Positions 55,256 to 64,000 of a DNA stretch of 64,000 nucleotides are shown here, piece after piece. The notes below the pieces were generated by a model, which was not told where the DNA came from, did not search any database, and saw nothing but the letters and a program-made list of their open reading frames with translations. How positions within the stretch are numbered: position 1 is the stretch's first letter; every line of letters starts with the position of its first letter. Origin of the DNA: Helichrysum umbraculigerum (Eukaryota > Streptophyta > Magnoliopsida > Asterales > Asteraceae); NCBI GenBank assembly GCA_949592205.1, contig CATIUR010000003.1, forward strand, positions 77,342,501 through 77,406,500, given 5' to 3'. Made by a program: the position numbers and the translations under genes.

Positions 55256-55750
55256 CTAATTCTGACATAAATTGTGTTGTGGCAGCAGTGCAGTGAGATG
55301 GTTCACAGACTCTGCAAGTCTGTTGGCCATTCGGAGGGCGTCCTCGGTTTCCCTTAGGCGTGTCTCGCACTGATGTAGCCTTGATTGTAGGACAGAGATT
55401 TCATTTCGGTTGCCAATCACTTGGTTGTGGACAACCTCCATGGTTTCGATTGTTTCTCCCACTTGATTTTGAAGAGTGTTCATGGTGTTAACAGTGTGCT
55501 CGTGATCTTCAGAGACTTGCTCGATCCGCTCCATAGCTGTGAGTCTCCAGTTCTCGCGAATTTCTTGTAGTTCGATATCTATCTCGTGGAGTTGTTGATC
55601 GTGATGGTGTACCCTAGCGGCTAAGTCCAGTAGAGTAAAGTGAGTGGGAAATGGGCTAGCTCGAGGCAACCGAGTGTTCCTCCTAGCTACCCTTGAGTTT
55701 GATGCTCCATACGATTGGGAGTGTGATGAATTGGGTGGTGTGTTTGCCAT
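55256..55750 (-). CDS. E4 unit 1 accessory ORF (164 aa, coiled coil)
   Basis: Homologue of the E2 accessory ORF, in the same place between PBS and gag. Shared features: MAN start, SQS-rich N-terminus, RVARRNTRLPRAS, THFT, LAARV and the core ENWRLTAMERIEQVSE. The C-terminal half (EISVLQSRLHQCETRLRETE) is a predicted coiled coil with a different spacing. The open frame extends 18 codons upstream, but the MAN Met at 55750 is preferred from the E2 comparison. It is still open although the adjoining gag-pol is dead. Family and function are not known. Confidence 0.72.
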   Translation of the reverse strand: MANTPPNSSHSQSYGASNSRVARRNTRLPRASPFPTHFTLLDLAARVHHHDQQLHEIDIELQEIRENWRLTAMERIEQVSEDHEHTVNTMNTLQNQVGETIETMEVVHNQVIGNRNEISVLQSRLHQCETRLRETEDALRMANRLAESVNHLTALLPQHNLCQN

Positions 55751-56119
55751 TCTGAGACAAGCATTAGTATATGTGAGGCCTATACTCATATAATTCCTAT
55801 ACAATATAGCCTAAAATTTGTACGTGATTGAGGCCTATCTATGTATATATCTTGTATCACATAATAGGCTATTGAGTGTCTAGCACAGACTTGTTTGAGT
55901 CCCGGTTTATCTCGAGGTCAGAGTCAACTAGTGTATCCCCGTTCAACGTGATCATTTCAGACCTTACATCATCCTCCCTTAATTGTACATAGTTGATCAG
56001 GCTATGTTAAATTAAAGTCGTATGCTGTAATTCCTGAACCAGTCATGCCTAATAAGGAAATACTGCCTAACGGTCATAGTCTAGGCCCACTAAATGCAAC
56101 CTAGTTCACTATAACCTTA
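55751..56119 (-). other. E4 unit 1 leader
   Basis: Noncoding leader between PBS and accessory ORF; shares short conserved strings (TAACATAGCCTGATCAAC) with the E2 and E3 leaders. Confidence 0.55.
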
Positions 56120-56132
56120 GGCTCTGATACCA
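56120..56132 (-). other. E4 unit 1 primer binding site
   Basis: Minus-strand TGGTATCAGAGCC, 3 bases from LTR2, making LTR2 the 5' LTR of unit 1. Confidence 0.92.
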
Positions 56133-56135
56133 ATC

Positions 56136-58532
56136 TGTAACACCCCCAAATTTGATGATTTGCGGAAGCACGATTTGGGTGTTACTAATCAATAATCACA
56201 TCACATAAGATATAATGAACGACCACTATATGCGTCGTTTTACATTTGTATTGATAAAACTAAAAGTTTACATCAAAAATATTGTTTACATTAGCTCGGT
56301 TTGAAATTGAGAGATTTAAGTACATAATTAATCTATACAAAATATTATAATGCGGCTAAATCTCTGATTGTATGAATGCTGACTCGAGCTAATGATTCCT
56401 GCTTGGGCAGTCCAACCTACTGCTGTGTACCTGTGATACATGCTAAAATGGGTCAGCGAAACGCTGGTGAGCTCATAGGTTTGTATGTCAACACATATTT
56501 GTATGAACCGCAAGATTTATAATTGAATTTAAAATGCAATTAAGCAAAATAAAAGTTATACAGCCATGAGCACATAGTCTGAGCTTAACTTGAGTTGTCA
56601 GGTCCAATTAAGGAAACCTAACTTGAATGCCTCCTACGAGTGCCTAATCTACACTCGTCTTCCCAAATGCTAATACGTCTGTTTGACCAGTTAGTGCGTG
56701 CTAACCCGGACGAGGATTGTCAATCCTATATGATATCATATACTAACATTCACGCTACTACGTATTACCAGACTATGCTATGGAGGGCTTTAAATTGATT
56801 AGCTTGAAATTCATGTAGTATTTGATTTGATTTGTACTTGCATTCAACTTTTAAACAAAATGACCAATTATATCACACCCCTGATTGAAAAGCAGTAAAA
56901 TAGGGGCCATGAGACTCACCTGAGTCTTGAAAGTTTGAATTAATAACTTGGATTGATTTGCCTTGAAGTGTTGTCCGAAGACTCGTAACCTGAATGTGTC
57001 CATGACACGCGATGGTTATTAATTGTTTAGGCATCTCGAAAGACTACCTTTGTAGTTGTTTTGTCCAAATTACCCCGATTTGGTTGATTGACTTGAATAT
57101 TTGAAAACGTGTACGGCCCGTTGGTGATTGTTTTGTAATAATAATCTCAACATTATTATCTTGTTTTTCGAAGCATTATGCTTGTATCATACGTACCAAT
57201 GTATTTCCGAAGTCGTGTAGTTTAAAAGTTTAGGGTTTTACTAGTCCAATACTTAGCGAAAATCTGAGTTTTAAACATTCTGTTTTATGCGACACAATAT
57301 GCGACATAATAATTTGTCATGCGACACAAGGGTTGTGTCGCATAGAAGTGTGACACAAGAGCTTAGCGACACAAGGGTTGTGTCGCATAAGCGTACAATG
57401 CTGATTTAACAGCGACATAATGATTGTTTCGCATGGTGTTTGTGACATAAGGTACGACACAATATTGTGTCGCAAAAGGTTCGACATAACGTGGTTCCTA
57501 CGACACAATGTACGACACAAGATGTTTTATGCGACACAACCTGCGACACAAGGCTTATGTCGCAAAGATGAACACCAGCCCAGAGCCCAGCGACTGTCGA
57601 GATTTTTCAACCCAAAACTCAAATCTAACTCATTTTTAAGCTATAAAATCGTGTTTTCCCCTTTGTAATGGACATATATACCCTAGATAACCCGTAAATA
57701 TGTAAAAATAAGCTAAAATGAGAGGTTTCGACTTTTGTCGGAAAACTTACAAAGTGTCGGAATGAAAATCCGAAAAGATAGGATTGTAGATCGTTGCGTG
57801 GTGATTCCTTTTCTCTAATTATCTTGATGATTCGAGTGCGTTTGGTGGTAGTAATTGGTGATTTAGTGAGGTGGTGGTGTGGTGAAAGTTGAGAGAAAAA
57901 TAAAGAAGAAAGAGAATGAGAAAGTGAAAATGAGAAAGAGGAAGGAGGTGAGGGGGTGATGACCCTCACCTTGGGCCGGTTTTGGTGAGGTCCACCAAGT
58001 GTGGGCTTCACCAATTTTTTTTGCTCCGTGCGGTCGCGCTCCGTGTGGTGTTCGTTTTCCCGATCGTCTAAACGTTTAAATAGTTTTATTTACGTTTAAT
58101 TATAAGTTTTCAAAATGCGAATATTTGTCCAATGTTTTTCTTGAAGTATTTCATCAAATACTTAATAATTGAGTTATAAAATATAACTTAGTTCGTTTTG
58201 TTTATTTGCGCGTTAAACATTTTAATCGTGTAAACGTTGTTGTACGATATGAATCAAAACTGAAATGTTATAAAAATAATATCTTGGATACAATAGAGTT
58301 ATTAAATAATGTGACATTATTTAATTAAATTGTTCACCAACGTCCGTATTTAATTGACCGAATTAAATTCGATTTAAATTTGTACGATTTAATCAAACCG
58401 CATAATTGTATATATATTCAACAACAATATATATATATTACTTGATACATTAATTAGCCTAACACATAACTAATTACATGTATTAAACTTGGTTAGGTAC
58501 TAATTACTAGTCCCAATTTGACGGGTGTCACA
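56136..58532 (-). repeat. E4 LTR2 (2397 bp), shared
   Basis: Bounded on one side by the unit 1 PBS and on the other by the unit 2 polypurine tract, so it is both a 5' and a 3' LTR. Landmarks as in LTR1: stem-loops 56454-56466 and 56878-56906, donor/acceptor-like sites bounding 56431-56919, TGCGACACA cluster 57288-57565, purine tract 57890-57952. I counted about 50 differences from LTR1; the first 200 bp of the plus strand show none. Confidence 0.94.
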
Positions 58533-58546
58533 TTCTCCCCCTGTTA
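58533..58546 (-). other. E4 polypurine tract, unit 2
   Basis: Minus-strand ACAGGGGGAGAA next to LTR2. Confidence 0.9.
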
Positions 58547-58566
58547 AAAGAATTTCGTCCCGAAAT

Positions 58567-61500
58567 TTAAGTCGAAGTCGTGTTTGAAGTAGCATCAGTG
58601 AACAACTGAGGGTACTTGAGTTTCATTTGATCTTCCCGTTCCCAGGTGAATTCCGGACCACGCCGCGAATTCCACCTAACCTTGACGATGGGATTACGAC
58701 TTTGTTTGAGTTGTTTGACCTCACGGTCCATGATTTCGGCGGGTTCTTCAACGAAGTGAAGCTTGTCGTCAACTCGAATTTCATCGAGTGGAATGATAAG
58801 TGTCTCATCAGACAGACACTTCTTCAGATTTGAAATGTGAAAAGTGGAGTGCACACTGCTGAGTTCGGATGGCAGCTGCAATCGATACGCCACCGGACCT
58901 ATCCTCTCGAGGATCTCAAAAGGTCCAATGTATCTTGGGTTCAGTTTACCGCGTTTGCCGAATCGAATGACACTTTTCAAGGTGAAACTTTGAGTAGTAC
59001 TCGATCCCCAATCTGGAACTCGAGTGGTTTTCGTCTCACGTCAGCATAACTTTTCTAACGGTCACGTGCAGCTTTTAGTTTGTTTTGAATACTGAAGATT
59101 TTCTCGGTTGTTTCGTGAATGATTTCCGGACCCGTGAGTTGGCTATCCCCAACTTCGGTCCAACAGATCGGTGATCGGCACTTACGACCGTACAGTGCCT
59201 TGAAAGGTGCAGCTCCAATACTGGTATGGTAGGTGTTGTTGTACGAAAACTCGCATAATGGTAGGCGTTGTTCCCAGTTTACACCAAAGTCAACTACGCA
59301 GGCTCGTAGCATATCCTCAAGTGTTTGAATTGTTCGTTCACTTTGGCCGTCGGTTTGAGGATGGTATGCGGTACTCATATCGAGACGCGTACCCAGTGAT
59401 TTTTGAAGTGATTGCCAAAAGTGAGATGTGAAGCGACTATCCCTATCAGAGATAATCGAGATTGGGATGCCGTGTCGTGAAACGACTTCCTTGATGTATA
59501 TTCGGGTGAGGCGTTCCATTTTATCGGCTTCTTTGATTGCTAGGAAGTGAGCAGATTTGGTAAGACGATCGACGATCACCCAAATGGTATCGCAACCGCT
59601 CGATGACTTTGGTAGTTTGGTTATGAAGTCCATGGCGATTTGTTCCCATTTCCATTCAGGAATGTCGGGTTGTTGAAGTAGGCCAGAAGGCTTTTGATAT
59701 TCGGCTTTGACTTTCGAGCAAGTAAGGCACTTGCTGACGTATGTGGTGATTTCGGCTTTCATGTTCGGCCACCAATAAAAATCTTTGATACCGTGATACA
59801 TTTTATCGGATCCCGGATGGATAGAATATTTGGACTTGTGAGTTTCATCCATCACCAAGTCTCGCAGGTTTCCAAAATTAGGCAACCAGATTCGGTTTGA
59901 GAAATACCTAATCCCGTTAGGTTTGATTTCGAATTGTTTATCCATGCCTCGCAAGGCTTCGTTTTTTATGTTGTCGGGTTTCAAGGCTTTGAGTTGTGCA
60001 GCGAGAATTTGAATGTTGAGATCGTTGTGAATTGTCATACTGAGGGCTCGGACTCGAAGTGGTTTGGATCGTTCCTTTCGACTGAGGGCATCGGCAACCA
60101 CATTTGCCTTCCCTGGATGGTATTTGATTTCGCAGTCGTAATCGGTAAGCAACTCGACCCATCGACGTTGCCTCATATTGAGATCCTTTTGATCGAAGAT
60201 GTGCTGGAGACTTTTGTGGTCGGTGAAGATTGTGCACTTAGTGCCGTATAAATAATGTCTCCAGATTTTGAGAGCAAATACAACTGCACCGAGTTCGAGG
60301 TCATGAGTGGTGTAGTTCTTTTCGTGAACCTTGAGTTGTCATGAGGCATAAGCAATGACCTTGTCTCGTTGCATCAATACGCAACCGAGACCCTGATGTG
60401 AAGCGTCGCAGTATACCACGAAGTCATCGGTGCCTTCGGGTAATGATAGAATTGGAGCACTGCAAAGCTTTTGTTTCAGAAGTTGAAATGCTGACTCTTG
60501 TTTATCAGTCCAATCGAACTTTTTGTCTTTCTGAGTCAGTGTCGTGAGTGGCAAGGCTATTTTTGAGAAGTTCTCGATGAATCATCGATAGTAGCCGGCT
60601 AGTCCTAAAAACTGCCGTACTTCTGTTGGAGTTGTCGGCGATTGCCAATTTTTGATAGCATCGATTCTTGAAGTGTCTACATGAATTCCCTGACTATCAA
60701 TCACGTGACCAAGGAATTGAACTGTTTGCATCCAGAACTCACACTTAGAAAATTTAGCATACAACTCCTCGTGTCTAAGTAGCTCAAGGATGGTTCTGAG
60801 ATGTTGCACGTGTTCTTGTTCGTTTCGTGAGTATATAAGGATGTCATCGATGAAGACAATGACAAACTTGTGGAGATAAGGTTTGCACACCCGATTCATA
60901 AAATCCATGAATACAGCCGGTGCGTTGGTTAGACCGAATGGCATCACCTGGAATTCGTAATGCCCATAACGGGTTCTGAAAGCAGTTTTCGGGATGTCGG
61001 TGTCACGAACACGTAATTGATGATAACCCGATCGAAGATCGATCTTTGAGTAGAAGCTCGACCCTTGAAGTTGATCGAACAGGTAATCGATTCGTGGAAG
61101 TGGATAACGGTTCTTGATGGTCAACTTGTTCAACTCTCGGTAGTCGATACACATATCAAAAAGAACCATCTTTCTTTTTGACAAACAGGACCGGAGCTCC
61201 CCAAGGTGAAGAACTCGGTCCAATGAATCCTCTTTCCAGAAGTTCCTGTAATTGGTTGGACAACTCCTGAAGTTCGGATGGAGCTAAGCGATATGGTGCT
61301 CGAGCCATAGGCGCAGCACCTGGCACGAGATCGATTGAGAATTCAACCTGTCTTGATGGTGGTAGACCAGGTAGTTCTTCAGGAAAGACTTCCGAAAATT
61401 CTCGAACGATTGGCACATCCTCAAGTCGCTTCTCCTCCGACTTTTTCTCCAGGATGTGTGCGAGGATTGCTGGATAACCATTTCTCAGAAATTTCCGGGT

Positions 61501-62973
61501 TTTCAAACAAGATATGATATTGTGTCTCGTCCCACCGGTCTCCCCCTGTATGACCAAGGTTCTACCGACGGCGAGAGGAATTCGAACGATTTTATCGTAA
61601 CAAATGATTTCGGCTCGATGCTTGGACAACCAGTCCATACCTACAATGACGTCAAAACTTCCGATTTCGACAGGCATAAGATCGATTGAGAAAATTTCGT
61701 CGGCAAGGTTTAATGTGCAATTAGGTATTACACTATCGGTTTCTATGAGTTTGCCATTTGCTAGTTCTACGGTGTACTTAACATCTAAGGCAACGGGGGT
61801 GATGTCAAGTAGTGGATAAAACTCATCAGAAATAAAGCTCCTATCAGCACAAGTATCAAATAGAACATAAGCAGTTAAGTTGTTGAGGAGGAACATACCC
61901 GTGACCACATTCGGGTCCTGACGGGCATCCCCAGAGTTGAGTACGAATGCTCTTCCCTTAGCATTGTTGTTGTTGTTATTCCTTCGCTTAGGACACTCAC
62001 TCCTGTAATGTCCAGCCTTTCCACATCCATAGCAGGATTTGGGTTGTGGGTTGTTGTTGTTGGATTTAGGGGCTCGGCAGTCCTTAGATGAATGCCCGTA
62101 CTTCCTGCAGTTGTTGCAGGGAGACTTGCATGGACCATGGTGGTGGTAGTTGCATTTGGAACAGTATGGTCTGTCCCCAGTGTAGGCGCGTTTGGGTTCA
62201 GAATTGGTGTTGTACACTTGGATGGTATTGGGCTTTTTGTTTTGGTTGTTGTGAGGTTCAGATGATTTGTATTTGTTGTTGTTGGAAGAGGAGTTGTTGG
62301 ACGTCTCATGGCTGACAACCAGTGCCATGAGTTCGTGGGCCAATCGGATTGCACTTTTGGTAGTGGTTGGTTTGGACGAAGCGACATTCCCCTGGATGCT
62401 CTCTTGGAGGCCGCAGATGTATCTTTTGATCCCTTTGACCTCTGGTTCCACCAGACTCGGGCATAGTAACGTGAATTGCTGGAACTTGGTGATGTATCCA
62501 TCAATATCGGTTCCCTGCACAGTCTAGTGCCAGAACTCTTCCTCCAGCCGGTGCAGTTCTTCCTCGGGATAGTATTTTTCCATGAACTTCTTCTTCAGTT
62601 CGGCCCAAGGTAGCCGATTCGCTATCTCAAGTCCTACAGAGTTGGCGTGGGTATTCCACCACGTGAGCGCACCTTCTTGAAAGGTGTAAGCATCAAACTT
62701 TACCTTATTGTCCTCTGAACAGTTGCAGAGGTAGAAGACGGATTCCATACGTTCCATCCATCGGATCAGGCCAATAGCACCTTCCGTGCCCTTGAAGTAT
62801 AATGGTTTGCAGCTAAGAAAATCCTTGTAAGAACAAGGCTTGATGACGGGAGTGGTATCAACAGTTTGATCACTGTTACGTTGAGAGCTCCGAGCAACCA
62901 GAGCATAGGCCACGGCTCGGGAGACAACGGCATTGATTTCGGCATCACTGTAACTTTTCTTCTTGGGCGGCAT
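58567..62973 (-). pseudogene. E4 unit 2 gag-pol with nonsense mutations and frameshifts
   Basis: Near-identical to unit 1 with a partly different set of lesions. Shared: TAG after FWH in gag (62524-62526) and the Trp-to-stop in SPWKG. Private: a frameshift near 61157 at the start of RT, TGA in YYRRF (60582-60584), TGA in ASRQL (60339-60341), TAG in DRQKS (59055-59057) and a 1-base deletion near 58977. It lacks the unit 1 stops at EEK and DLR. Protease again reads DTCADRS rather than DTGAD, so the ancestral unit may already have been protease-defective. The order of domains is as in E2. Confidence 0.93.
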
Positions 62974-63268
62974 GATTCTTCAAGAAAGAACAAAAGGTAC
63001 ATAAGAATTTGTACCAGAATGAAAATTACAATAGATGCATATATGTAAAAGCGGTAACATACGACATCACAATGTAACATTAATAATGTAGAATAATCGA
63101 GGGGAATTGTCAATTGACATTACGAGTTCAAGAGGTGATAGACCATTCCAAATTACGAGTTCCAAAAGTTACAGGATTTGATGTTTTACAAAAGTACCGG
63201 GAATTGTTACATCCGTTCGAATTACATAGGTCCTACGAAAGCATAAATAATACAGATTCAGCTCAAAG

Positions 63269-63763
63269 CTAATTCTGACATAAATTGTGTTGTGGCAGCA
63301 GTGCAGTGAGATGGTTCACAGACTCTGCAAGTCTGTTGGCCATTCGGAGGGCGTCCTCGGTTTCCCTTAGGCGTGTCTCGCACTGATGTAGCCTTGATTG
63401 TAGGACAGAGATTTCATTTCGGTTGCCAATCACTTGGTTGTGGACAACCTCCATGGTTTCGATTGTTTCTCCCACTTGATTTTGAAGAGTGTTCATGGTG
63501 TTAATAGTGTGCTCGTGATCTTCAGAGACTTGCTCGATCCGCTCCATAGCTGTGAGTCTCCAGTTCTCGCGAATTTCTTGTAGTTCGATATCTATCTCGT
63601 GGAGTTGTTGATCGTGATGGTGTACCCTAGCGGCTAAGTCCAGTAGAGTAAAGTGAGTGGGAAATGGGCTAGCTCGAGGCAACCGAGTGTTCCTCCTAGC
63701 TACCCTTGAGTTTGATGCTCCATACGATTGGGAGTGTGATGAATTGGGTGGTGTGTTTGCCAT
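63269..63763 (-). CDS. E4 unit 2 accessory ORF (164 aa)
   Basis: Duplicate of 55256-55750; I see one residue change (Val to Ile in HTVN). Same MAN start, conserved ENWRLTAMERIEQVSE core and C-terminal coiled coil. Its near identity reflects the recent tandem duplication, not selection. Confidence 0.72.
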   Translation of the reverse strand: MANTPPNSSHSQSYGASNSRVARRNTRLPRASPFPTHFTLLDLAARVHHHDQQLHEIDIELQEIRENWRLTAMERIEQVSEDHEHTINTMNTLQNQVGETIETMEVVHNQVIGNRNEISVLQSRLHQCETRLRETEDALRMANRLAESVNHLTALLPQHNLCQN

Positions 63764-64000
63764 TCTGAGACAAGCATTAGTATATGTGAGGCCTATACTC
63801 ATATAATTCCTATAAAATATAGCCTAAAATTTGTACGTGATTGAGGCCTATCTATGTATATATCTTGTATCACATAATAGGCTATTGAGTGTCTAGCACA
63901 GACTTGTTTGAGTCCCGGTTTATCTCGAGGTCAGAGTCAACTAGTGTATCCCCGTTCAACGTGATCATTTCAGACCTTACATCATCCTCCCTTAATTGTA
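63764..64000 (-). other. E4 unit 2 leader, cut by window end
   Basis: Matches the unit 1 leader up to the equivalent of about 55988. The PBS and outer LTR lie just outside. Confidence 0.6.

Larger units (their letters stand above)
48128..64000 (-). mobile_element. E4: tandem Tekay-like gypsy array sharing an LTR, cut by window end
   Basis: Minus-oriented: LTR1 (48128-50522), body 1 (50523-56135), LTR2 (56136-58532), body 2 (58533 to beyond 64000). Body 2 ends here about 147 bp before the expected outer 5' LTR. The bodies are nearly identical (about 0.5% in the stretches I compared), the LTRs about 2% different, and both bodies share the same two disabling codons. The array inserted into copia-2 integrase; the left flank is AGTTA (48123-48127). 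Confidence 0.93.

Overview
This window reads as a stretch of plant nuclear heterochromatin. It is almost entirely nested and tandem LTR retrotransposons, with two decayed host-gene remnants between them. The dominant elements are Ty3/gypsy Tekay-like (Del-type) chromoviruses: CCHC gag, aspartic protease, reverse transcriptase, RNase H, DDE integrase, a chromodomain-like C-terminus, initiator-Met-tRNA primer sites and LTRs of 2.3 to 3.7 kb. Element style and the nested copia copies suggest a eudicot, possibly Asteraceae; that is recollection, not a search result. No bacterial-type genes, rRNA genes or CRISPR arrays are visible.

Layout. 1-5664: 3' half of plus-strand gypsy E1 with an open pol frame and a complete 3' LTR. 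It sits in a minus-strand copia element (copia-1), whose gag/protease half lies at 5665-6584 and 18398-18785. Copia-1 is also split by a minus-strand solo LTR (6585-8866 plus 18348-18397). That LTR in turn holds E2 (8867-18347), a very young full-length gypsy element flanked by TTACA, with an unbroken 1471-residue gag-pol and an accessory ORF. 19020-22042: LTR-like and AT-rich noncoding DNA. 22043-26475: exons of an unrecognised minus-strand host gene, split by a 3.5-kb solo LTR with perfect GTAAA duplications. 27126-27330: a tRNA-derived SINE with a perfect 17-bp duplication. 28021-41508: E3, a minus-strand gypsy array (LTR, internally deleted body, LTR, truncated second body). 41850-42415: a hAT-like MITE. 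42428-44146: a pseudogene of an ankyrin/PGG-domain membrane protein. 44372-48127: 3' half of minus-strand copia-2. 48128-64000: E4, a second LTR-sharing tandem gypsy array cut by the window end.

E2 is the only element that looks coding-competent from end to end. E1 is open as far as visible, E3 lacks gag/protease, and E4 carries nonsense mutations, most of them C-to-T type. The accessory ORF upstream of gag is conserved between E2 and E4.

The most unusual signal is in the LTRs. Six diverged LTR types share the same layout: an inverted TACGG..GTTGGTGA motif pair, a CAG/GTGAGT donor-like site, two stem-loops with compensatory changes, a CAG/GT acceptor-like site, and a terminal hairpin with TTCCGC in its loop. 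Between them lies a repeat cluster whose sequence differs in each family but whose position does not. This suggests a conserved structured leader, perhaps with an intron, in these chromoviruses.
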